Below, one piece after another: positions 18,820-25,942 of a stretch of DNA of 64,000 nt. The stretch is taken from positions 620,001-684,000 of the forward strand of contig CBDFIU010000003.1 in assembly GCA_965248235.1 (NCBI GenBank), in the 5' to 3' direction. Source of the DNA: UBA6623 sp965248235 (GTDB lineage: Bacteria > Acidobacteriota > Terriglobia > Bryobacterales > UBA6623). Numbering within the stretch: the stretch's first letter is position 1; each line of letters begins with the position of its first letter. The notes under the pieces were generated by a model, which had not been told where the DNA came from, ran no database searches, and saw only the letters and a program-made list of their open reading frames with translations. Both the position numbers and the translations under genes were made by a program.

Positions 18820-20217
18820 ATGCCTTGGGAAACCACAAACCACATGACGCAACGCGAGCTGTTCATCAATGATTACATGAAACAACACGACACCATGGCG
18901 GCGCTGTGCCGGCGCTATGGGATTCAACGCCGCATCGGCTACAAATGGGTCGAGCGCTATCAACAAAACGGCCGCGCCGGGCTCGAGGACCTTTCGCGGG
19001 CGCCGCTGCACCATCCCAATCGATGCAGCCCGGAAACGGTCGAGCGGATTCTCGCCCTTCGTCACCAGCATCCGTTGTGGGGCGCCCCGAAGATTCGGGC
19101 GCTGCTGGAAGAGAAAGAGCCGAAAAGAAAGCCGCCGGCGACGTCGACGATCGGGGAAATCCTGCATCACGAAGGGCTCACGCGGCCGGGCAAAAAACGC
19201 CGCCGCACGCCGCCCTACGAACAACCCTTGGCGCACGCCGAGGCTCCCAACGATGTCGTTTCGATCGATTTCAAAGGATGGTTTCGGGCGCGCAACGGCG
19301 AGCGTATCGACCCGCTGACGTTGATCGATAATCACAGCCGTTACGTGCTGTGTTGCCAGGCACTCGAGGGCTGTGATTTCGCGCACGTGCAGGCGGTCAT
19401 GGCGACGGTCTTCCATCAATACGGGCTGCCGAAGCGGATTCGCAGCGACAACGGAGCGCCGTTTGCGAGTCGGGCGATCGCGGGATTGAGTCGGCTGAGC
19501 ATCTGGTGGGTGAAGTTGGGAATCGGGGTGGAGCGGATTCCGCCGGGGACGCCGAGCGCGAACGGACGCCAGGAACGATTTCATCGGACCTTGAAGCAAC
19601 ACACGGCCGAACCGCCGGCGGCGACCAAGCGGGCGCAGCAGCGAGAGTTCGGTCGATTTTGTCGGGAGTACAACGAGCAGCGGCCGCATCAGGCATTGGG
19701 ACAGAGACGACCGGCGAGTGTGTATTACGGCTCGCCGAGGAGCTATCGGGGGCAGCTGCCGGCGGTGGAGTATCCGCCGGGCTACCTGCGTCGGATGGTG
19801 GGGAAACGAGGAGAGATGTACTGGCGGGGGCGACGGATCTTTGTGAGCGAAGTGTTGGGGGGAGAGCCGGTCGGGCTCGAGGCAATTGACGATGGGATCT
19901 ATCCGGTGTGGTTCTCGACGCTCGAACTGGGGCGCTTCGATGTGCGCGAAAATCGGGTCGCGCCGTTGCCCCCCCGGGGGGCAACGGCGCCCCTGGGGGC
20001 CCCTGTCCCGGCCGACACGCCCTCGAACGAATCTGACAAGATCGTAGGAAAGGAGAAAGTGTTCACTCAGTGCTGTCCGGGGAAAGTTGCACCAACGGAC
20101 GGTAAGTCTCTGCCGCTCAATGTCTTATGGCCTGTTTTGTCCGGGAACGATTTGAAATTCCGAGGCCGTAAATGGCCGCCTGAGCGGAGCATCCCGACGC
20201 GGCACAATGGGGGATGA
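18820..20217 (+). CDS. IS481 family transposase, C-terminus replaced by insertion
   Basis: A DDE integrase-type transposase, 465 residues as read. The N-terminal helix-turn-helix (CRRYGIQRRIGYKWVERY, then LSRAPLHHPN) is typical of IS481, followed by rve-domain motifs: first Asp in NDVVSIDFKGW, second in RIRSDNGAPF, and Glu in NGRQERFHRTLKQH. The start at 18820 gives the usual MPW...M-x-QR opening. The IS4 insertion falls in codons near the end: the natural tail would have been VFTMCPA and stop, reconstructed by removing the IS4 element and one target copy. As it stands, the frame reads about 50 residues into the IS4 left end. The catalytic core is intact, so activity is possible but untested. 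Confidence 0.88.
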   Translation: MPWETTNHMTQRELFINDYMKQHDTMAALCRRYGIQRRIGYKWVERYQQNGRAGLEDLSRAPLHHPNRCSPETVERILALRHQHPLWGAPKIRALLEEKEPKRKPPATSTIGEILHHEGLTRPGKKRRRTPPYEQPLAHAEAPNDVVSIDFKGWFRARNGERIDPLTLIDNHSRYVLCCQALEGCDFAHVQAVMATVFHQYGLPKRIRSDNGAPFASRAIAGLSRLSIWWVKLGIGVERIPPGTPSANGRQERFHRTLKQHTAEPPAATKRAQQREFGRFCREYNEQRPHQALGQRRPASVYYGSPRSYRGQLPAVEYPPGYLRRMVGKRGEMYWRGRRIFVSEVLGGEPVGLEAIDDGIYPVWFSTLELGRFDVRENRVAPLPPRGATAPLGAPVPADTPSNESDKIVGKEKVFTQCCPGKVAPTDGKSLPLNVLWPVLSGNDLKFRGRKWPPERSIPTRHNGG

Positions 20218-21396
20218 ACTTTGGCCGTACGGTTTTCTCCCAACTGATCGAGCACCTGCCGAGCAAAGAGTTTCACAAATGTGTATTGCGCTACCGCGGC
20301 GACTCCTATCTGAAAAGTTTCTCCTGCTGGGATCAGTTTCTTTCGATGGCATTCGCCCAGCTGACCTATCGGGAAAGCCTCCGCGACATCGAGACGTGCC
20401 TGCGTTCGATGCACGGCAAACTCTACCACATGGGATTCCGCGGCAGGGTAGCGCGCTCGACACTGGCCGATGCGAACGAGTCGCGCGACTGGCGGATCTA
20501 CGCGGACTTCGCGCAGGTCTTGATTGGCATGGCACGGCCGTTATATGCCCACGACCCGATCGGTGTGGACTTGGACCAGACTCTGTACGCTCTCGACTCG
20601 ACAACAATCGACCTCTGCCTGTCGCTGTTTCCGTGGGCCGGATTCCGCCAGCACAAGGCCGCCGTGAAGATGCACACGCTGCTGGATCTGCACGGCAATA
20701 TTCCCACGTTTATCCGCATTACTGGAGGCAAAGTGCATGACGTCAACATCCTGGATGAATTTCTTCCCGAGGCCGGCGCGTTCTACGTCATGGATCGGGG
20801 TTATGTCGATTTTCGGCGCCTCTTCGTGTTCACGCTCTGTTCGGCCTTCTTCGTGGTACGAACCAAAAAGAACGTTTTGCTGCAGCGTCGCTACTCCCAC
20901 CCGGTGGATAGGAGCACAGGCCTGCGATCCGATCACACCGTCATTTTGACTTCCTTCAACTCCGCCCAAGCGTACCCGGACTCCCTACGGCGGGTGAGTT
21001 ATTTCGATGCCGAAACTAACAAGCGGTTGAAATTCCTGACCAATAACTTCACTCTGCCGGCACTGACCATCGCCCAGATCTACAAATCGCGCTGGCAGGT
21101 GGAACTCTTCTTCAAGTGGATCAAGCAACATCTGCGAATCAAGTCGTTTTACGGCACCAGCGAGAACGCCGTCAAGACGCAGATCTGGATCGCTGTCTCG
21201 ATTTACGTGCTCATCGCCGTGGTCCGGAAACGCCTCGGGCTGAAAGCGAGTCTTTACCAGATTCTACAGATTCTCAGCCTTACGTTATTCGAAAAAATGC
21301 CCATTTTACAGGCACTCCAGCCATCCGACTCCCAAAACGAATCCCCCTATGACCCCAACCAATTGATTCTATTCGACTTTTAACCGGACAGCAGTG
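20068..21396 (+). mobile_element. IS4-family insertion sequence nested in the IS481 element
   Basis: The 1,329 bp element is bounded by CAGTGCTGTCCGG on the left and the inverted CCGGACAGCAGTG on the right (one mismatch). It is flanked by a direct duplication GTGTTCACT at 20059-20067 and 21397-21405. It encodes an IS4 transposase. The target lies in the IS481 right terminal repeat unit. Confidence 0.85.
20214..21383 (+). CDS. IS4 family transposase
   Basis: A 389-residue DDE transposase of the IS4 group resembling the ISPepr1 type. The N-terminus has FSCWDQFLSMAFAQLTYRES, a DUF4372-like region. The first catalytic Asp is in YALDSTTIDLCL, the second in FYVMDRGYVDF. The C-terminal catalytic Glu is in the Y-x2-R-x3-E-x6-K signature YKSRWQVELFFKWIK. 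The frame is complete and ends 13 bases before the right inverted repeat's tip, as expected for an intact IS. Nothing suggests decay. Confidence 0.93.
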   Translation: MNFGRTVFSQLIEHLPSKEFHKCVLRYRGDSYLKSFSCWDQFLSMAFAQLTYRESLRDIETCLRSMHGKLYHMGFRGRVARSTLADANESRDWRIYADFAQVLIGMARPLYAHDPIGVDLDQTLYALDSTTIDLCLSLFPWAGFRQHKAAVKMHTLLDLHGNIPTFIRITGGKVHDVNILDEFLPEAGAFYVMDRGYVDFRRLFVFTLCSAFFVVRTKKNVLLQRRYSHPVDRSTGLRSDHTVILTSFNSAQAYPDSLRRVSYFDAETNKRLKFLTNNFTLPALTIAQIYKSRWQVELFFKWIKQHLRIKSFYGTSENAVKTQIWIAVSIYVLIAVVRKRLGLKASLYQILQILSLTLFEKMPILQALQPSDSQNESPYDPNQLILFDF

Positions 21397-21456
21397 GTGT
21401 TCACTATGTGCCCGGCATAAAGTGTTCACCATGTGCCGGGTTGTACAAACAAAGCA

Positions 21457-21484
21457 GGTTGAGCCCTGAAGGGGCGACAGGAAA
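21457..21484. repeat. Family E palindrome right of IS481
   Basis: GAGCCCTGAAGGGGCGACAG, also seen as GAGCCCTGAAAGGGCGACAG near 63831. It lies between the IS481 right end and the rnr stop codon. Confidence 0.5.
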
Positions 21485-21497
21485 CCGCGTGCGCATT

Positions 21498-23903
21498 TCA
21501 TAGCGGTACCGTGAACCCACGGTCTTCTTCCACCCAGGAAAACTCGGGCCGCATGCGGTCGTAGGAGATGCGGTCGACTCGTACTCGCAGGCGGGCGCCG
21601 AGGCCGAAGCGGCGTTGGGTGCGCTCGCCCACTAGGGCTTGCTGATTCTCGCGATAGACGAAGCGCTCCGCGGTGAACGATTCGATCGGTACGAGTCCTT
21701 CGACGAAAAGCTCTTCGAGTTCGACGAAAAGGCCGAAGCGCATCACCGAGACGACAATGGCGTGGAACTCGTCTCCCAGCCGCTCTTCCATGTAGCGCGC
21801 TTTCTTCCAGTCGATCAACTCCCGCTCGGCGTCGGCGGCGCGGCGTTCGGTGAACGACGTTTGGTTGGCGATCACGGCGAGTTCGGATTGGCGGTAGGCG
21901 AGAGCGTGTGCGCCGGCACCGTCGTGCGCGGCGTTTCCGTAAGGACTGGTCTGCTTCTTTATGGAGCCGTCGACGGCGCGACCATCGGCCTGAAGACGGT
22001 CGGCCTCAAGACGATTGGCATCAAGGCGGTCGGCTTCCAATAACGCGGTCAAGATGCGATGGACGACCAGGTCGGGGTAGCGCCGGATGGGCGATGTGAA
22101 GTGTGTGTAGGACGGCGCGGCGAGGGCGAAGTGACCGTCGTTGCCTTCGCTGTAGCGTGCTTGCTTAAGCGAGCGCAGCATTTGAAGACTCAAGACACGT
22201 TGCTCCGGCTTGCCTTCGAGTTCGGCGATTAGCTTTTGATAGTTGCGGGGCGAGACGCGGACGTCACTTTGGGCGACATCGATGTGTCGGCGGCCCTTCG
22301 AACCGTCTCGGCGCCGCTCGGTGCGACCGAAACGTCGCGATGACAAGTCGACACCCAACGAATACCCAAACATACCGAGCAATTGCTGGAAGTCGGCGAG
22401 GCGCTTGGGGTCGGGCTTCTCGTGGATGCGATAGAGCGTCGGCACGCCGCGCTGTTCCAAGTGTTTGGCGACAGCTTCGTTGGCCGCCAGCATGAATTCC
22501 TCGATGATGCGGTGGGCGATATTGCGCTCGGCTCGGGCGACACCCTGCATCATGCCTTTGTCGTCGAAATCGATCACGGTCTCGGGTAAGTCGAAATCGA
22601 TCGATCCCCGGCGCTCGCGATGGCGATTGAGGATCATCGCGAGTTCCTTCATTTGCGCGAAACGCTCGACCAGCGGGCGACAGCGCTCGCATTGCTCGGC
22701 GTCGCCTTCGAGCACCTTGTAGACGTTCGTATAGGTCATCCGCTCGACACTGCGAATCACGCCGCGGCGGAATTCCGCCCCGACCGTCTCACCCTGATGG
22801 TTGATCTCCAGGAGCGCCGACACGACCAAACGGTCTACTTGCGGGTTGAGCGAGCAGATGCCGGTTGACAGTTCCGCCGGCAACATCGGTACGGCGCGGT
22901 CGGGGAAATAGACGCTGGTGCCGCGCAGTTGCGCTTCTTCGTCGATGGCCGATCCGGGGCGGACATAGTGGCTGACGTCGGCGATGTGGACGTGCAGGGC
23001 GAAATTGCCGTTGTCGAGGCGATCGACCCACACGGCGTCGTCGAAATCGCGGGCGGTTTCGCCGTCGATCGTGACGATATCGAGATCGCGGAAGTCGCGG
23101 CGGTGGGGCGCATCGTCGGCGGAGACGGTGGCGGCAACCTGCTCGACTTCCGTCTTTACGCGAGAGGAAAAGCGATGCGGTAAATGATATTTGCGAATGA
23201 TGATTTCGACGTCGAGGCCGAAGTCGCCTGTTCGGCCGAGAATTTCGACGACTTGTCCGCGCGCTTCGGTTGCGCGGTTGGGAAACGCGGTTAGCTCGGT
23301 GTTGACGATCCAGCCGTCGAGGTCTTTGGCGGTTTGAATGTCGGGGCGCACGGCGTCTCCGAGTCGTTGTGACGCATCGTCGGGCGAGGGTAGCTCGCGG
23401 CCCTTGGGGATCTGGATATTATCACGAATGCGATCGTCGTGGGGGACCACGTAGCTGCCGCGTTTCGAATAGTGGAAGCGCCCGACGACGAACGTTTGCT
23501 TGCGGTTGAGAATGCGCTGAATGTAGCCCTCGGCGCGCCCGTCGTCCGGAACGCGGCCGAGCCGTACGACAACGCGGTCGTGGTGCATGGCGTGAAGCGT
23601 GGAGTCGGGCGGGATGAAGATATCGCCGTCAACGCCGGGAAGCGGGCGGTCCGGGGAGACGAAGCCGTAGCCGTCGGGGTGACGACTGAAACGGCCGGCG
23701 ATGTACTCGGTGTCGAGGCCTGGGAGGCTGTAGTGCCCGCGGCGAAATTCGACCAGGCGGCCGTCGCTGATAAGGGCTTTGAGGGTTTGCGCGAGTGAGG
23801 CGTATTCCTTGCCGCGAACGCGCAGTTCACGGGCCAGGTGTTTGAAGGACACGCGACCGTGAGGTTGCCCGCCGACGTGCTCGAGCACCTGTTGCGCGTC
23901 CAT
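21498..23903 (-). CDS. rnr: Ribonuclease R
   Basis: A 3'-5' exoribonuclease that degrades structured RNA, 801 residues, in the normal range. It has an N-terminal winged-helix part (FKHLARELRVRGKEY), cold-shock domains (GFVSPDRPLPGVDGDIFIPP), the RNB catalytic domain with DIVTIDGETARDFDDAVWV and HIADVSHYVRPGSAID, then SSRRFGR and YTHFTSPIRRYPDLVVHR. An S1 domain follows (GDEFHAIVVSVMRFGLFVEL). There is an odd insertion right after the FTSPIRRY motif: four 15-nt tandem units encode EADRL, DANRL, EADRL, QADGR, then a Gly/Ala-rich loop. The C-terminus lacks the long Lys-rich tail of E. coli RNase R. It is convergent with the IS region. Confidence 0.93.
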   Translation of the reverse strand: MDAQQVLEHVGGQPHGRVSFKHLARELRVRGKEYASLAQTLKALISDGRLVEFRRGHYSLPGLDTEYIAGRFSRHPDGYGFVSPDRPLPGVDGDIFIPPDSTLHAMHHDRVVVRLGRVPDDGRAEGYIQRILNRKQTFVVGRFHYSKRGSYVVPHDDRIRDNIQIPKGRELPSPDDASQRLGDAVRPDIQTAKDLDGWIVNTELTAFPNRATEARGQVVEILGRTGDFGLDVEIIIRKYHLPHRFSSRVKTEVEQVAATVSADDAPHRRDFRDLDIVTIDGETARDFDDAVWVDRLDNGNFALHVHIADVSHYVRPGSAIDEEAQLRGTSVYFPDRAVPMLPAELSTGICSLNPQVDRLVVSALLEINHQGETVGAEFRRGVIRSVERMTYTNVYKVLEGDAEQCERCRPLVERFAQMKELAMILNRHRERRGSIDFDLPETVIDFDDKGMMQGVARAERNIAHRIIEEFMLAANEAVAKHLEQRGVPTLYRIHEKPDPKRLADFQQLLGMFGYSLGVDLSSRRFGRTERRRDGSKGRRHIDVAQSDVRVSPRNYQKLIAELEGKPEQRVLSLQMLRSLKQARYSEGNDGHFALAAPSYTHFTSPIRRYPDLVVHRILTALLEADRLDANRLEADRLQADGRAVDGSIKKQTSPYGNAAHDGAGAHALAYRQSELAVIANQTSFTERRAADAERELIDWKKARYMEERLGDEFHAIVVSVMRFGLFVELEELFVEGLVPIESFTAERFVYRENQQALVGERTQRRFGLGARLRVRVDRISYDRMRPEFSWVEEDRGFTVPL
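21985..22040. repeat. 15-nt tandem repeat inside rnr
   Basis: Roughly four 15-nt units of the form CGGCCTCAAGACGGT on the + strand, which encode (E/D)A(D/N)RL-like pentapeptides in RNase R. The units differ by a few bases, so the array is not brand new. Confidence 0.75.
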
Positions 23904-24196
23904 CGTTTCACTATAGGGGCTGGTTTGTAGGGAAGCAGATCGCGTGCGTTACAGACGCGTCGGAGAATCAGTAATCCTGGAGACGGCGGAAAGGCTGTTG
24001 AAAAGGAAACGGCTTCGCACTGACGGTCTGGCGGACGCTTGACGGCCCCGCTAGGGGCCCTGGAATTTCGCCCACGGCTTCAGCCGTGGGAAAAAGAGAC
24101 AACCAGCCGCGGGCTAAATCCATGGCTCCTGACGGAGCCAATATGAGCCGATGAATCGGGGCGCGGCAACCGAGCACTCAGCCGCCAATTTTTCAC
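23904..24196. other. Intergenic region between rnr and blaI-like gene with palindromic fragments
   Basis: No coding sequence is supported. It holds short hairpins of the kind scattered through the window: CCCACGGCTTCAGCCGTGGG (24071-24090), GGCTCCTGACGGAGCC (24123-24138) and CCGATGAATCGG (24149-24160). These probably are relics of repeat elements and could act as terminators. Confidence 0.5.
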
Positions 24197-24232
24197 TTGA
24201 CAAAATTATTCCATAGTACTAGTTTATTAGTA
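24197..24232 (+). promoter_or_regulatory. Promoter and BlaI-type operator, leaderless start
   Basis: TTGACA (24197-24202) and TAGTTT (24220-24225) are 17 bases apart. A dyad TACTA-N6-TAGTA (24217-24232) overlaps the -10 box and the A of the ATG at 24232. Transcription would start about at that A, so the mRNA would have no leader. The dyad is a likely site for the encoded BlaI/MecI-type repressor (autoregulation). Confidence 0.7.
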
Positions 24233-24618
24233 TGAGGCCGCGAAGTAAGACACTAACCCATCAAGAGCTGGAGCTCATGAAGGTGGTTTGGGCGCTGGAA
24301 AAGGCGACTGTCAGGGATGTCTACGAAACCCTTCTTGCCAGACGGAAGATCGCCTATACGACGGTCATGACGATGCTCAAGGTATTGGAAGACAAGGGCT
24401 ATCTGAAAAGATCACGGGTAGGCAGGGCGTATGTTTACACGCCGCGAAAGCCCAAGGAGCAGATCATTCGATCGATGGTCCGCGATTTCGTCGACCGCGT
24501 CTTCAACGGCGCGGCGGAGCCGTTGTTAGTGCATTTGGTCGAAGACCGCCGACTCTCCGAAAAGGAGCTGGCGGAAGTGGCCGGCATGCTCAAAAGGATG
24601 CCGAAGGAGAAGCAGTGA
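24232..24618 (+). CDS. BlaI/MecI/CopY family transcriptional repressor
   Basis: A 128-residue winged-helix regulator. The family pattern is clear: LTHQELELMKVVWALEKATVRDVYE, IAYTTVMTMLKVLEDKGYLKR and RAYVYTPRKPKEQ, followed by a C-terminal dimerisation helix region. In the family, repression is relieved when a BlaR1-type M56 membrane peptidase responds to a signal; such a gene follows directly, its GTG overlapping this stop codon. The promoter directly upstream carries a dyad overlapping the start. No beta-lactamase lies nearby, so the signal and regulon are unknown; in acidobacteria such pairs are common and not tied to antibiotics. Confidence 0.92.
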   Translation: MRPRSKTLTHQELELMKVVWALEKATVRDVYETLLARRKIAYTTVMTMLKVLEDKGYLKRSRVGRAYVYTPRKPKEQIIRSMVRDFVDRVFNGAAEPLLVHLVEDRRLSEKELAEVAGMLKRMPKEKQ

Positions 24619-25759
24619 ACGCCGCTTTGTGGTTGGACAACATCGCGGCCCATTGGCTGCAGGTGAGTTTTCTGGTCGGAACTGGTGCCGTCCTACCTTT
24701 CGTTCTTCGATTGCGCCGCCCGACGCCCATACAGTGTCGGTCTCTTTCGGTGGAGCAGTTCCCACGGCGGCGACCGAAGGCGTTGTCGAACTGCCGTTCG
24801 CCGAGGTTGTGTTATGGGTGTTGCTCGTGGGGGTGGTTGTCCGTCTTGGCATACTTGGGCTTGGGTTTTGGAGGTTGCGTAGGTATCGGCACGATTCGGT
24901 AAAGATTTCGAGCCCCGCTTTGGAGGGGCTTTCCCTCCCTAGCGCGAGCTCCAGGGTCGCGATTCTCGTCTCTGAGAAAATCGCAAGCCCGGTTACGTAC
25001 GGGTTTCTGCGCCCCGTCGTTCTGTTACCGCGCACCTTCCTTGAGATGTCGGTAGATCATCAACGTGCCGTATTGCGGCACGAGCTGTTGCATATTCAAC
25101 GCGGGGATTGGTTGGTGACGTTGTTCGAGGAGTCCGTGCGAGCCGTTCTTTGGTTTCATCCTGCAATGTCGTGGCTCCTCGCCCGTATCCGGCTTGCCCG
25201 GGAGCAGGTCGTCGATGAGGCTGTGGTGCGGAGGATGGCTGACCCGTGCTGTTACGTAGAGGCGTTGCTGGCTTCGGCGGTTCCATCCATGCGGGGCGTG
25301 GCCGTTGCTCCGTCGTTTTTCACAAAGAGCCACTTGTCGTCGCGAGTGGCCCTACTTGCCCAGGAGGATCCGATGTCAAAGAAACAATTCCACGTTCTGA
25401 TTTCGATTGCTTCGTGCTTTGTCTTGCTGTGCGGGTTGGCCGCGATGTCTCAGTTTCCGCTTCGGGCGGCGCCGGAAGAAGAGGCCCATCGTATTTCGGA
25501 CAGCAAGGCCCGCGCAAATCTGGTCCACCAAGATAGGCCCCTATACCCGAGACATGCCAGGAAGAAGCGTATCCAGGGGACGGTTACCATCGAGATTCGA
25601 ATCAACCGGCAAGGCGAGGTTGAGGACGCTCGTGTCCTGAGCGGTCCCATGGAATTACGAAAATCGGCCCTCGTGGCTGTGCTGGATTGGAAGTACTCAA
25701 CAGAGCTGGAGTTGCCGGCGCTATGCAATGTTGACGTGAACTATCGCCTCAACCCGTAA
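24615..25759 (+). CDS. BlaR1-like M56 metallopeptidase with C-terminal TonB domain, frameshifted
   Basis: Starts with GTG at 24615 inside the BlaI stop (GTGA). The first frame gives MNAALWLDNIAAHWLQ and a membrane helix; near 24712 the reading must change by one base to give APPDAHTVSVSF and the remainder. A second and third hydrophobic stretch follow (VVLWVLLVGVVVRLGILGLG). The M56 zinc site is LRHELLHIQRGDW (HELLH). A further membrane helix is around ISIASCFVLLCGLAAM, then a TonB C-terminal-like domain (RPLYPRHARKKRIQGTVTI ... LDWKYSTEL). So the usual penicillin-sensor domain of BlaR1 is absent and a TonB-like periplasmic domain is there instead. About 380 residues after correction. Confidence 0.8.
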
Positions 25760-25856
25760 CCGGTGACTGGCACTGTTGCGCGGAGAACATCGCCTTCGTT
25801 GTTGGATTGTGCCGGCGGTCTCACGGCGGAAGCCGTTGGGGGTCCTAACGGATCAT

Positions 25857-25884
25857 CCGAGGCGAACCGATGAATCGGTTTGCG
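25857..25884. repeat. Family F palindrome
   Basis: CGAACCGATGAATCGGTTTG is a near-perfect palindrome after the M56-TonB gene. A close relative, CGAACCGATTCATCGGTTCG, lies at 38761-38780. It could act as a bidirectional terminator between the convergent genes. Confidence 0.5.
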
Positions 25885-25942
25885 GCAAGCGTGGACGCTC
25901 ACGCCATTTCGCGGGCGCACGCTTCTCGGAGAAGCGCGGCTC

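Larger units (their letters stand above)
18739..21440 (+). mobile_element. IS481-family insertion sequence, interrupted by an IS4-family element
   Basis: The ends are inverted repeats that each carry two copies of a CCGGGCACATGGTGAACA-like unit: on the left at about 18739-18781, on the right at about 21397-21440 in reverse complement. It encodes one DDE transposase (18820-20217). An IS4-type element occupies 20068-21396 between the transposase gene and the right inverted repeat. The boundaries are set by where the two ends stop matching and may be off by a few bases. No target duplication was clear. Confidence 0.8.

Noticed and set aside
18739..21440. One composite transposon with two cooperating transposases
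   Set aside because: The 9-bp duplication around the IS4 and its position in the IS481 end show a simple nested insertion.
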